Assembly (NCBI RefSeq): GCF_900221005.1
Contig: NZ_OBQI01000004.1
Location: forward strand, 1-64,000
Source of the DNA: Blastococcus aggregatus
GTDB taxonomy: Bacteria; Actinomycetota; Actinomycetes; Mycobacteriales; Geodermatophilaceae
Reading direction: 5' to 3'
Length of the DNA: 64,000 nt
A program made the position numbers and the translations under genes. The notes beneath the pieces were generated by a model. It had not been told where the DNA came from. It saw only the letters and a list, made by a program, of their open reading frames with translations, and did no database searches. This document shows, in pieces, positions 34,712 to 43,618 of this stretch (the first letter of the stretch is position 1; each line of letters begins with the position of its first letter).

Positions 34712-35550
34712 GTGAGCTCGGCGACGCGTTCGCCACCATCGTCAGCGACGGCTCACTGCTGCTCGCCGCAGGAGTCGCCGCACTGGTCGGCCTCATCAGC
34801 TTCGCCTCGCCGTGCGTGCTTCCGCTCGTCCCCGGCTATCTCGCATACGTCGCCGGCCTGACCGGCGCCCAGACCGGCGCCGCTGCAGCACCCGCCGTCA
34901 ACCGCAGCGAGGCCACCGCGGCGGGCGACCGTCCCGGCTCGACCATCACTGCACCGCCCGGTCAACGGCGCCGAGTGGTCACCGGCGCCCTGCTCTTCGT
35001 ACTGGGTTTCACCGCAGTCTTCGTGTCCTTCGGAGCACTTTTCGGGGGCCTCGGCCGCCTGCTCCTCGAATGGGCTCCCCTGCTGACCCGACTCATGGGC
35101 GTCGTCACCATCATCATGGGGCTAGCCTTCCTCGGCGGGCTCCACTGGCTGCAGCGCGAGCGACGCATCACCCGGCGCCCTCCGGCCGGCCTCCTCGGCG
35201 CCCCCGTACTGGGCGTCGTCTTCGGGCTCGGGTGGACGCCGTGCCTAGGGCCGACGCTGTCGGCGGTCAACACGCTGGCCTACACCGAGGCCTCGGCCGC
35301 CCGGGGCGCCGTTCTGGGTCTCGCCTACTGCCTCGGCCTGGGAATCCCCTTCGTGCTCGTCGCACTCGGCGCCCGCCGCGCCCTCACGCTGTCCTCGTGG
35401 GCCCGCCGGCACGCCCAGACCGTCATGCGGATCGGCGGCGTGCTCCTCATCCTGCTCGGCATCCTGCTGGTCACCGGCGGCTGGGACCACATCATGGTGT
35501 GGCTGCGCTCCTGGCTGGCTTCCACCGGCTTCGGCACCTCTGCCTTCTGA
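34708..35550 (+). CDS. ccdA: CcdA/DsbD-type thiol electron-transfer membrane protein
   Basis: Transfers reducing equivalents from cytoplasmic thioredoxin across the membrane to TlpA/ResA. The GTG at 34708 shares GTGA with the TlpA stop, giving 280 residues with about six membrane helices. The redox cysteines are in LISFASPCVLPLVPGY and GLGWTPCLGPTL, the standard CcdA pair. A Pro/Thr-rich cytosolic loop at about 55-85 is longer than in most homologues. It ends the dsbA-VKOR-tlpA-ccdA operon. Confidence 0.92.
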   Translation: MSELGDAFATIVSDGSLLLAAGVAALVGLISFASPCVLPLVPGYLAYVAGLTGAQTGAAAAPAVNRSEATAAGDRPGSTITAPPGQRRRVVTGALLFVLGFTAVFVSFGALFGGLGRLLLEWAPLLTRLMGVVTIIMGLAFLGGLHWLQRERRITRRPPAGLLGAPVLGVVFGLGWTPCLGPTLSAVNTLAYTEASAARGAVLGLAYCLGLGIPFVLVALGARRALTLSSWARRHAQTVMRIGGVLLILLGILLVTGGWDHIMVWLRSWLASTGFGTSAF

Positions 35551-35579
35551 CCGTCGAGCGCGCGGTCAGGACACGCCCA

Positions 35580-35595
35580 CTACTAAGCTGCTTAG
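35580..35595. promoter_or_regulatory. BlaI-type operator (site 8)
   Basis: CTACTAAGCTGCTTAG, very close to consensus, 70 bases upstream of M23 paralogue C. Confidence 0.68.
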
Positions 35596-35665
35596 GTTAC
35601 CGTTCGATCACGGCGTGCTGTTATCTCTCTCGGAATCAACGGCGAGAGCATCGGGACGGTGAGCG

Positions 35666-36379
35666 GTGATCGGGCGACTGCGCAGGCCGGCGATTGCGAC
35701 ATCCCGGCACTCCCGGCCCGCCCCCGGCCTGCGTCAGCGGCCGCGACTCCTCCTCAGCACGATCGTCGTCGGCGCTGTAGCAGCAAGCCTCTGGGAAGGC
35801 GGCTGGTGGCTGGACACTCCGGTCGCGCACGCCCACGAGGGTCCGGCCGGGTCGGTGGTGCTCACAGAAGGAACGCTCGACATCCTGGCCGACGAAGCCG
35901 CTCGGCCTCAGATCGCAGAAGCCCAGATGGCTGCGCGCAGCCAGGAGCTAGCCGCTTCTCGTGCTGCGCGGGAGGAGGCAGCGCGACCCAAGGCTGTCAT
36001 GCCCGTGGAGGGGCGCCTGACCAGCGCCTACGGACGCCGATGGGGCTCGATGCACTACGGACTGGACATCGCGGCGCCCATGATGACCCCGGAGTACGCC
36101 GCCGCGGATGGCGTCGTCCTGCGCGCAGGGTCCGCCCAAGGTTTCGGGCTCGCGGTCTACATCCTCCACGACAACGGTGATGTCACCGTGTACGGCCACA
36201 TGGAGCAGATCCTGGTCGACGACGGCCAGACCGTCAGGGCCGGTGACACCATCGCCCTGCTCGGCAATCGCGGCCAGTCGACGGGCCCGCATCTGCACTT
36301 CGAGGTGTTCGAGGGTGGGCTCGACGGGCGCCGCGCTGATCCGGCCTCATGGCTCCGCGAACGAGGCGTCGACATCTAA
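35666..36379 (+). CDS. Secreted M23 peptidoglycan peptidase (paralogue C, short)
   Basis: Third M23 protein of the island, 237 residues from GTG 35666. A membrane/signal segment lies at about 28-50 (ending VAHAHEG), then only a short helical linker instead of the long coiled coil of paralogues A and B. The M23 domain has MHYGLDIAAP and GPHLHFEVF with the zinc ligands present. The linker length suggests a reach close to the membrane. A BlaI-type dyad precedes it, and the metal-sensor gene follows after 82 bases. Confidence 0.88.
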   Translation: MIGRLRRPAIATSRHSRPAPGLRQRPRLLLSTIVVGAVAASLWEGGWWLDTPVAHAHEGPAGSVVLTEGTLDILADEAARPQIAEAQMAARSQELAASRAAREEAARPKAVMPVEGRLTSAYGRRWGSMHYGLDIAAPMMTPEYAAADGVVLRAGSAQGFGLAVYILHDNGDVTVYGHMEQILVDDGQTVRAGDTIALLGNRGQSTGPHLHFEVFEGGLDGRRADPASWLRERGVDI

Positions 36380-36435
36380 TAGGTCTCGAGGGAATCGCAG
36401 CCGGATAGACCGCAAGGACAGTATTGGCTGTATTC

Positions 36436-36445
36436 AGCGAACGCT
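36436..36445. promoter_or_regulatory. Possible CmtR operator
   Basis: The short perfect dyad AGCGAACGCT lies in TATTCAGCGAACGCTATA, 16 bases before the cmtR-like ATG, where an ArsR-family repressor would be expected to bind. Confidence 0.35.
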
Positions 36446-36461
36446 ATACGGTGATGTCGTG

Positions 36462-36788
36462 ATGCCTGTGCTGCACGCTGAAGTGCTCGCCCGCTTCGGC
36501 CACGCCCTGTCCGACCCCACCCGTACTCGTCTCCTGCTCGCGCTGCGCGAAGGGCCGGGGTACCCGTCCGAGCTGGCCGAGATGCTCGGCGTGACGCGAC
36601 AGAACCTCTCCAACCACCTGGCTTGCTTGCGCGGGTGTGGCTTGGTCGTGGCGGTTCCGGAGGGCAGGCGCTCTCGGTACGAGTTGGCGGACGCCCGGCT
36701 CACTCACGCCCTCGGTGATCTGCTGGGCGTCGTCCTGGCCGTGGATCCCGACGCCTGCCCGACCGCGGCGACGGACGAGTGCTGCTGA
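36462..36788 (+). CDS. cmtR: CmtR-like ArsR/SmtB-family metal-sensing repressor
   Basis: DNA-binding sensor of 109 residues that in mycobacteria (CmtR) releases DNA on binding Cd or Pb. The winged helix reads PSELAEMLGVTRQNLSNHLACLRGCGLV. The two Cys of CLRGC are in the CmtR metal-site positions, and more Cys lie in the tail (DACPTAATDECC), which would supply the third ligand. ATG 36462 directly follows a GTG. It is separated by 174 bases from the metal-transporting ATPase on the same strand, the usual cmtR partner. Confidence 0.88.
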   Translation: MPVLHAEVLARFGHALSDPTRTRLLLALREGPGYPSELAEMLGVTRQNLSNHLACLRGCGLVVAVPEGRRSRYELADARLTHALGDLLGVVLAVDPDACPTAATDECC

Positions 36789-36962
36789 TGCTCCCTGCGC
36801 CCCGGTCAGGCACCGATCGCTGGCTTGTGCGGCTCACAGGCAGCGGCCGACGGTCTCATCCGGTCGGGGCCGCAGGTCATTTCAGGTCCGCCGTCCGACC
36901 CGGCGACGTCCGATCCGGCCGGGATGGCTGCGCAGGCCCCGCCGACCTTCAGGGGGTATGAC

Positions 36963-39185
36963 ATGTCCGACCTCTGCTGCGGTAGCGACGACGAGCGCCG
37001 CCCGGCCGTCGGCACAACCGGGCGAACGAGCACCAAGACCGCGATCTCGCTCGGGCTCGCGCTGAGCCCAGCAGTCGCCGACGCGCCGCCCGGCTCGGAA
37101 GGCTGCGCGGACGGCTGTGCCTGTTGCGGCCCGACAGCGACGCGGCCAGGAGACACGCGGGTGCCCCCCGCGCAGGGCGGGGACGGCTGCGGGGACCCCA
37201 CCTGCTCGGCGCCGGCACCGGGCGGCGATGAGCAGGCGGAAGCGACCACGCTGTGGCGGTCGCGTTCGGCGCAGCTGGCGGGCCTCGCCGGGTTGCTGTG
37301 GCTGTCCGCTCAGCTTCTCGCATGGGTGACCGACGACGGGGCCGCCGCTACGGCGTCGACGGTGCTGGCGGCAGGTGCAGTGCTCAGCGGCGGTGCAACT
37401 TTCGTGCCCGGCACTGTCCGCGCGCTACGGCGTGGCCGGCTCGGCGTGGGCACGCTGATGACCGTGGCGATGGTCGGGGCGATCGCGCTGGGTGCCATCG
37501 GCGAGGCCGCGATGCTGGCGTTCCTGTTCTCCATGGCCGAGGCGCTGGAGGACTATGCGGTAGCCCGGACCCGCCGCGGGCTGCGCGCACTGTTGGACCT
37601 GGTTCCGCCCCGAGCGACGGTGGTGCGCGCCGGGGTCGAGTTCGATGTCGATCCGGCCGAACTCGTGGCCGGTGACGTGCTGGTGGTCAAGCCCGGTGAG
37701 CGGCTGGCCACCGACGGGCTCGTGCAGACCGGGCGCTCCGCAGTCGACACCTCGGCCGTCACCGGGGAATCGGTGCCGGCCGAGGTGGGCCCCGGTGACG
37801 AAGTATTCGCCGCCTGCATCAACGGCGGCGGCGTTCTGCAGGTGGTGGTCACCGCCGGGGTGGCGGACAACTCCTTGGCCCGCGTCGTGCACATCGTCGA
37901 GGAGGCCCAGGAGCGCAAAGGCGCCGCGCAACGTCTGGCCGCCCGCATCGCCCGGCCGCTCGTGCCTGCCATCTTCGTCGTCGCGACCGCGATCGCCGTC
38001 CTCGGCAGCATCCTGGGCGACCCCCAGGTGTGGATCGAACGCGCTCTGGTGGTGCTGGTTGCTGCCTCACCGTGCGCTTTCGCGATCGCGGTCCCGGTCA
38101 CGGTCGTCGCCGCCATCGGCGCGGCTACCCGCGCCGGCGTGCTCATCAAGGGTGGGGCAGCACTGGAGGCCCTCGGCGGAGTGCGCGCCGTGGCGCTGGA
38201 CAAGACCGGGACGCTGACCCGCAACCGGCCTGCCGTGGTCGCCATCGAAGCTCTGCCCGGGTACGACCAGCGTCGGGTCCTCACTGTGGCGGTGGCGCTG
38301 GAAGCGCGGAGCGAGCATCCCCTGGCCGGAGCCGTGCTGGCCGCCTGGCCGGCGGACGAGCCTGCAGTCGAGCCCGCTGCGGACACCCAGGCGCTGGCTG
38401 GCAAGGGCGTCACCGGCTCCATCGACGGACGATCGGCACGCCTGGGCAAGCCCGGCTACATCGACCCCGGACCGCTCGCCGCGGTCGTGACTGCCCACCA
38501 GGACGCCGGAGCCACGGTGGTGCTCGTGGAGCTCGACGGTCGTCTGCTGGGAGCGCTCGCTATCCGCGACGAGCTCCGTCCCGAAGCTGCCGAGGCCGTC
38601 CGTGCACTGCACCGGCTGGGCATCAGCACCAGCATGCTCACCGGGGACAATGGCCGCACCGCCGCGCAACTAGCCACCGCCGCTGGGATCGAGCAGGTGC
38701 ACGCCGAGCTTCGTCCTGAAGACAAGGCCACCCTCGTGGAGCAGTTGGGCCGCCACGGCAGGGTCGCGATGGTCGGCGACGGCATCAACGATGCACCCGC
38801 GCTGGCCACTGCCGACGTGGGCATCGCCATGGGCGCCATGGGCACCGACGTGGCGATCGAGACCGCCGACGTTGCGCTCATGGGCGAGGACTTGCGCCAG
38901 TTGCCCCGGACGCTCACGCACGCCCGTCGGGCGCGGCGAATCATGCTGCAGAGCCTGCTGCTGTCGGCGGCGATCCTGGTCGTACTCATCCCGCTGGCCG
39001 CCTTCGGCGTCCTCGGACTTGGCACTGTCATCGTCACGCACGAACTTGCGGAGGTCCTCGTCATCGCCAACGGCGTACGCGCCGGCCGGCCGCAGGCCTA
39101 CCGGCGGCCACTTGCCCACGCGTTGGCGCCGACCACCGCCTACGTCACCCAGCGGCAGCCCGCCAGTAACGGAGTTCCCCAGTGA
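36963..39185 (+). CDS. P1B-type heavy-metal ATPase (Cd/Pb/Zn type, SPC motif)
   Basis: Metal efflux ATPase of 740 residues from ATG 36963, which has AGGGGG 6 bases upstream; starts as far back as 36825 are open but unsupported. The N-terminus is Cys-rich (CCGSDD, GCADGCACCG, GCGDPTC) instead of a normal heavy-metal-associated domain. The core has TGES at 267-270, the membrane metal site SPC at 369-371, the phosphorylated D413 in DKTGTLT, and GDGIND at 605-610. SPC instead of CPC is also seen in mycobacterial CtpG, which is paired with CmtR, so Cd/Pb/Zn export is the likely job. Confidence 0.92.
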   Translation: MSDLCCGSDDERRPAVGTTGRTSTKTAISLGLALSPAVADAPPGSEGCADGCACCGPTATRPGDTRVPPAQGGDGCGDPTCSAPAPGGDEQAEATTLWRSRSAQLAGLAGLLWLSAQLLAWVTDDGAAATASTVLAAGAVLSGGATFVPGTVRALRRGRLGVGTLMTVAMVGAIALGAIGEAAMLAFLFSMAEALEDYAVARTRRGLRALLDLVPPRATVVRAGVEFDVDPAELVAGDVLVVKPGERLATDGLVQTGRSAVDTSAVTGESVPAEVGPGDEVFAACINGGGVLQVVVTAGVADNSLARVVHIVEEAQERKGAAQRLAARIARPLVPAIFVVATAIAVLGSILGDPQVWIERALVVLVAASPCAFAIAVPVTVVAAIGAATRAGVLIKGGAALEALGGVRAVALDKTGTLTRNRPAVVAIEALPGYDQRRVLTVAVALEARSEHPLAGAVLAAWPADEPAVEPAADTQALAGKGVTGSIDGRSARLGKPGYIDPGPLAAVVTAHQDAGATVVLVELDGRLLGALAIRDELRPEAAEAVRALHRLGISTSMLTGDNGRTAAQLATAAGIEQVHAELRPEDKATLVEQLGRHGRVAMVGDGINDAPALATADVGIAMGAMGTDVAIETADVALMGEDLRQLPRTLTHARRARRIMLQSLLLSAAILVVLIPLAAFGVLGLGTVIVTHELAEVLVIANGVRAGRPQAYRRPLAHALAPTTAYVTQRQPASNGVPQ

Positions 39186-39246
39186 TCGCTCGACCCGGCA
39201 CGTCAGCTGCACTGCTGCCCGCGCGCCATGACGTACTGAGCAGAAC

Positions 39247-40215
39247 ATGGCTGGCGACGGCGGTAGCAGCCCGGTGAGCGGCGGACATTCCCACGGGCAC
39301 GACCACGGAGGGACCGCGGGGAACGCCGCAGGTCACCGTCGCAGGCTCGCGATCGTCCTGGCTCTCACCTCCACCGTCCTCGTGGTCGAGGTGATCGGTG
39401 CACTCATCTCGGGCAGCCTGGCGCTCCTGGCAGACGCCGCACACATGCTCACCGACGCTGCCGGGCTGGCGATCGCGCTCATTGCCGCAACTCTGGCGAT
39501 GCGCCCCGCCACAGCGAAGCGCACGTGGGGCTACCGCCGCGCGGAGGTCCTCGGCGCCACGCTGCAGGCGGCGGCGCTGTTCGCCGTGGGCACGTACGTC
39601 CTCATCGAAGGCGTCAGACGACTCTTCGAGCCCGCGGAGATCGCTACGACACCGGTCCTCGTCTTCGGCGTCGTCGGCCTCGTCGCCAACGCGATTGGCA
39701 TCGTCATCCTGACCAGGGGCGGACGCAGCTCGAACGTCAACATGCGGGCGGCGTTCCTCGAGGTACTGAACGACACCCTTGGCTCGGTGGCCGTCATCCT
39801 CTCCGCCATCGTGATCGTGCTGACCGGATGGCAGCAGGCGGACGCCGTCGCCTCCTTGCTCATCGCCGTGCTGATCATCCCGCGGACGATCAAGCTGCTG
39901 CGGGAGACCATCTCGGTGCTGCTCGAGAGCACGCCGCCGGGGCTGGACCTCGTCGACGTCCGTGGTCACCTGCTGGGTGTTCGGCACGTGCTGGACGTAC
40001 ACGACCTGCACGCTTCGCAGATCACCAGCGAGCTGCCCGTGCTGACGGCGCACGTGGTGGTCGAGGACTCCTGCTTCCAGGACGGGCACGCGCCGCAGGT
40101 GTTGGACCAATTGCAGGCGTGCCTGGCCGAGCACTTCGACGTGAGCATCGCGCACTCGACGTTCCAGCTGGAGACCCCGGCGCACGCCTCACACGAGCTT
40201 GCGGCGCACGACTGA
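39247..40215 (+). CDS. Cation diffusion facilitator (CzcD-like)
   Basis: Proton-driven Zn/Cd efflux transporter of 322 residues with a His-rich N-terminus (GGHSHGHDHGG), six membrane helices and a C-terminal cytosolic domain. The first metal-site half is HMLTD; the second is LNDTLGSV, with Asn where many family members have His, which may alter selectivity. It follows the ATPase by 61 bases on the same strand and probably shares control by the CmtR-like repressor. Confidence 0.9.
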   Translation: MAGDGGSSPVSGGHSHGHDHGGTAGNAAGHRRRLAIVLALTSTVLVVEVIGALISGSLALLADAAHMLTDAAGLAIALIAATLAMRPATAKRTWGYRRAEVLGATLQAAALFAVGTYVLIEGVRRLFEPAEIATTPVLVFGVVGLVANAIGIVILTRGGRSSNVNMRAAFLEVLNDTLGSVAVILSAIVIVLTGWQQADAVASLLIAVLIIPRTIKLLRETISVLLESTPPGLDLVDVRGHLLGVRHVLDVHDLHASQITSELPVLTAHVVVEDSCFQDGHAPQVLDQLQACLAEHFDVSIAHSTFQLETPAHASHELAAHD

Positions 40216-40276
40216 GCGTGACCTCGTGAAGCTGTGGTCACCCTCGCGCCCTTCGGGGAACAACGCGACGCCTCCC

Positions 40277-40307
40277 CCGTTGACGCGACACCGGCACGCA
40301 TCAACGG
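40277..40307. terminator. Hairpin between CDF and copD genes
   Basis: CCGTTGA (40277-40283) pairs with TCAACGG (40301-40307), extended by GC pairs inward, in a 204-base gap between convergent genes. There is no T run. Confidence 0.4.
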
Positions 40308-40419
40308 CAGTACACCTGCCGCCGTTCATGCCAATTGCCGAAACGTCGGGGTCGCGCGAGGTGTAGAGCTCGGTTGGCGAGACATCGGCTCTACCAGAAA
40401 GGGCGCCGCGCAACTGCGA

Positions 40420-41517
40420 TCACAAGACCGCATCGCTGCCGTAGGAGACGGGCACCTGCTCGGCCGCAGCCGCGGTCGCGTCGACAACGGGCGGGGGCGT
40501 GGGGGTGCGCGCCAGCCCGACGGCGAGCCCGATGGTGGCGGCGAAGAGGACCACTTCGACGCCGGCCAGTCTCAGGAACGCCCGCGGTTGACCCGCCCGC
40601 AGCGCCGGAAGGGCCCGCCGGCGGTGCCATGCGGCCAGCGCCAGCAGTCCCACGAAGGCGACGATCTTCGCCAGCAGCACGATCCCGTAGCCGGTGTCGA
40701 CCACCTGGTCGAGGCTGGAGAAGCGCGTGAAGGCGGTGGCGGCGCCGCTGCCGGCGACGACCACGGCCAACGGTGCGGCGAGGCGGCTGAACCGTTCGAC
40801 CGCGGTGGTCCGCGCCGGGCCGGTGAGCCTAGCGGCGAGCATCAGCGCCAGCAGGCCACCGGCCCACAGCACGACGCCGAGCACGTGCACAGCGACGGCG
40901 GTGACGGCGAGGTCGTGGTCGGCCTCGTCGGCGGAGTGCGAGGTGAAGGCCGGCGGAACAGTCGCGGCCAGGGCTACGAGGAGCAGCACCCGCGCCCCGG
41001 CCGGGCGCCACACGGTTCGGGCGAAGATAGCCACGACGGCGGCGAGGGCGGCGACCACGACCAGGTCCCGCCCCTGCTCGACGCTTTCGACGAAGCTCCA
41101 GACGCTGCGCAGCGAGATCGCCGAGAACCCCGTGCCGAGGAAGTCGGCCAGCAGCACCGGCAGAGAAGCCAGCGAGGCCAGGCCCCACGCGACTGCACCC
41201 CAGCCGGCCAGCCGCACCCACCGGTAGCCGGCTGTACTCAGAACCGTGTCTCCCGGCACGAGAACCACGGCTCCGAACAGGCAGCCCACGGTCAGTACCG
41301 CTGAAGCGTCGGCGATCAGCCGCAGGGCGGGGACCAGCCAGGCGACAACCGCCGGCGGGGCCGGAATGCCGGGGACCGAGACGACGGCGGCCGCGCCGCC
41401 GGCCCACAGCGTGAGCGCACAGACCGCGATGGCCACCAGCGCGGAACCGAGGACCAGGAGGCCTCGGCGCACCGTCGCCGGCGGCGAGGAGCTCTCGTCC
41501 ACGCGCGGCTCAGCCAC
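40420..41517 (-). CDS. copD: CopD-family copper membrane protein
   Basis: Polytopic protein of the CopD/YcnJ family, thought to take copper into the cell together with CopC. The GTG at 41517 overlaps the CopC stop by 8 bases and gives 365 residues with about eight membrane helices. His and Met/Ser-rich positions expected for the family include AFTSHSADEADHDL and AVHVLGVVLWAGGLL. The open frame upstream is an Arg-rich shadow of copC. It is the last gene of the blaI-blaR-cupredoxin-copC-copD series. Confidence 0.86.
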   Translation of the reverse strand: MAEPRVDESSSPPATVRRGLLVLGSALVAIAVCALTLWAGGAAAVVSVPGIPAPPAVVAWLVPALRLIADASAVLTVGCLFGAVVLVPGDTVLSTAGYRWVRLAGWGAVAWGLASLASLPVLLADFLGTGFSAISLRSVWSFVESVEQGRDLVVVAALAAVVAIFARTVWRPAGARVLLLVALAATVPPAFTSHSADEADHDLAVTAVAVHVLGVVLWAGGLLALMLAARLTGPARTTAVERFSRLAAPLAVVVAGSGAATAFTRFSSLDQVVDTGYGIVLLAKIVAFVGLLALAAWHRRRALPALRAGQPRAFLRLAGVEVVLFAATIGLAVGLARTPTPPPVVDATAAAAEQVPVSYGSDAVL

Positions 41518-42100
41518 CGGTGTCGCCGCGCCGGCGCAGCGCGAGCCACGTGGCCACGATGAACAGCAGGCCCACCGCGGCGAGGAGCAACCACAGGCCC
41601 CAGCTGCTGTCTGCGTCGCTGTCGACGGCCGGGGAGACCGCGCTCGCCGTGTCCGGGCTGGGAGCGGGCGTGGTCGCCAGAGTCGGCTGAGCCGGGGCCG
41701 TCTCCGTCGCCGCACCGCCGGAGCCCGTCAGGGTGAAGGTGAGCTGGCCGGACACGGGGTGGCCGTCATCAGAGACGACCCGGTAGGCCACCACGTAAGC
41801 GCCGTCACCGCTCGTGCTGACCGGCTGTGACACGACCGCACCGTCGATGGCGGCCTCCCCGGAGGTGACCGACTCCCCATCCGGGCCGGTGACAGCCACC
41901 TGGGCGAACTCCGAAGCGACCGCCGAGGAGAACGTGAGGCTGATCGCGTCCGGAGCGACGGTCAGCGTCTGCCCGTCAGCCGGCGTCGAGGACTGCAAGC
42001 CGGTGTGGGCCGCAGCCGGACCGCCGCTGAGGACGAGCAGTAGCGAGGCGAGGACCGTCGCAGCGGCTAGAACGAGACTGCGTGGAACAGACGACACCAT
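41510..42100 (-). CDS. copC: CopC-domain copper-binding protein
   Basis: Exported copper chaperone of 196 residues. The signal peptide is cleaved to leave His at the mature N-terminus (AAAHTGLQSSTPA), the Cu(II) ligand in CopC. The beta domain has YRVVSDDGHPVSGQL with the second His. An Ala/Thr/Pro linker and a C-terminal membrane helix (about 163-188) anchor it, as in actinobacterial CopC. There is a 90-base gap to the cupredoxin gene and an overlap with copD. Confidence 0.9.
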   Translation of the reverse strand: MVSSVPRSLVLAAATVLASLLLVLSGGPAAAHTGLQSSTPADGQTLTVAPDAISLTFSSAVASEFAQVAVTGPDGESVTSGEAAIDGAVVSQPVSTSGDGAYVVAYRVVSDDGHPVSGQLTFTLTGSGGAATETAPAQPTLATTPAPSPDTASAVSPAVDSDADSSWGLWLLLAAVGLLFIVATWLALRRRGDTGG

Positions 42101-42190
42101 GGGGGCCTCAGTAGCGTTTCGGATAGGAGCGGGCTGAGCGTGAACGTGATCTGGCGAGTGGAAGCGGTCTGGCTACCTGCGTCCGTGACG

Positions 42191-42649
42191 TCAGGCTGAC
42201 GTGACGGTCATCGTCCCGATCTGGCCCAGAGCGACATGGAACGAACACTCGAACTGGTAGTCGCCCAGCTGGTCCACGGGGAACTCCATCGTGTCGCTTT
42301 CGCCCGGTGCCAGGATGGGAATCTCTTCGGCGATCTCGGCCGGCCCGACGCCGGGCGTGAACCGGAAGTTGTGCGTCAACTCCTTCGCCTCGCTGATGAG
42401 GGAGAGCCGCACCCGCCCGGTGGTCACCGTGAACGCGGCAGGGTAGAAGTCGTAGTCGTCGCGCACCAGCACTGTGACCTCCTGGGTCCCGTCCGGGGCG
42501 ATGGAGACCGTTCCGTCGACCGCCACGTCAGCCGGCGCGTCGTCGGACGACTCGTCCGGGTCCGAGCCGCAGGCGGACAACGCCATGGCGCCCACCCCCG
42601 CCAGACCGGTCAGCAGCACCGTTCGCCGGCTCACGATCAACTCAGCCAT
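42191..42649 (-). CDS. Cupredoxin-type lipoprotein with Tat-like signal
   Basis: Exported blue-copper-like protein of 152 residues. The signal has a twin Arg (SRRTVLLTG) and a lipobox, MALSACGS. The domain keeps His in THNFRF and CSFHVALGQIGTM, so the Cys and His ligands of a type 1 copper site are present with Gln or Met as the fourth. It could store or shuttle copper to CopC or the oxidase. It lies 24 bases after the M56 gene. Confidence 0.85.
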   Translation of the reverse strand: MAELIVSRRTVLLTGLAGVGAMALSACGSDPDESSDDAPADVAVDGTVSIAPDGTQEVTVLVRDDYDFYPAAFTVTTGRVRLSLISEAKELTHNFRFTPGVGPAEIAEEIPILAPGESDTMEFPVDQLGDYQFECSFHVALGQIGTMTVTSA

Positions 42650-42673
42650 TGGTCACTGCCACCCCGGTCGCTG

Positions 42674-43618
42674 TCACGGGATGTTGCAGATGTCGCTCAG
42701 CGCGGCACACACGGCGGGGTAGCCGGCGATGAGCAGCGGCGCTACGACGACGGTCAGTGCACCGACGACAGCAACGCGGTACCGCCACGGATTCAGCGGC
42801 GGCTCCGGGGACAGGAGGCGTGAGACACGAAGAACCGCCGCATCCTGAGCCATCGCCAGGGCAGCAGCAGGTGCCTTCATCTCGGCAAGGCTCACGATGG
42901 CCGAGGCCAGGTTGACCCGGTCGACCCGCTGCAGCGCCGCGTCGTCCGCCAGCAGCTCGATCAGCTGCCGGGTCTCCCGGGTGGCCACCTGGAACAAGCG
43001 GACACGAGGGAAAGCGCGCGCCAGGATCTGCGACAGCGCCACAGCCAGGTTGTGGCGGCCACGGAGGTGAGCCGCCTCGTGGGCCAGCACCCCATCCAAC
43101 TCACAGCTGGACAGATTGCTCAGCGCTCCCCGTGTGACCACGATCTGCGCCGACCGTCCCGGCAGGCAGAAGGCGGCAGGGGCGGGCGTCTCGATGACGG
43201 AGATGCCCAAGCCGGCGTCCGTCTCGGTGATGAGGCTGAGAGAACGGCGTAGCTGACGGCGACTCCACCAGCCACCGCCTAGAACGCGCACTCCACAGAT
43301 CAGCACCCACATCGGGAGCGCACCGGCCAGAAAGGCACCGAAAAGCTTCCCCGGCAGCAACTCCGACTCGCCATAGGCGTCCGCGACACTCATGGCACAG
43401 GCGTGCACGACTGCGCCGAGATCGCCGGCAAGCGCCGTGATCGGGATCAACAGGGTGACGCCGGCGAGGACGACCGTGATCACCGCGCTGATGGTCAGAG
43501 CCTGCCAGGTGAAGATCGCCACGCGCGGTGCCTGCCGGGTCCAGGGCGCCGATGCCAGCCGCGGACCCACCAGGAGGATCGCGGCCGCCACGCAGAGCAG
43601 ACTCAGGCTGGCGATCAT
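42674..43618 (-). CDS. BlaR1/MecR1-like M56 membrane metallopeptidase
   Basis: Membrane sensor-protease that in BlaR1/MecR1 systems leads to inactivation of the BlaI repressor. The 314-residue protein has four to five membrane helices and the M56 zinc motif LAHEAAHLRGRHN. There is no extracellular penicillin-binding domain, so the signal is not a beta-lactam sensed that way. Its start overlaps the BlaI stop by four bases. Together they are a complete signal-response pair for the island. Confidence 0.9.
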   Translation of the reverse strand: MIASLSLLCVAAAILLVGPRLASAPWTRQAPRVAIFTWQALTISAVITVVLAGVTLLIPITALAGDLGAVVHACAMSVADAYGESELLPGKLFGAFLAGALPMWVLICGVRVLGGGWWSRRQLRRSLSLITETDAGLGISVIETPAPAAFCLPGRSAQIVVTRGALSNLSSCELDGVLAHEAAHLRGRHNLAVALSQILARAFPRVRLFQVATRETRQLIELLADDAALQRVDRVNLASAIVSLAEMKAPAAALAMAQDAAVLRVSRLLSPEPPLNPWRYRVAVVGALTVVVAPLLIAGYPAVCAALSDICNIP

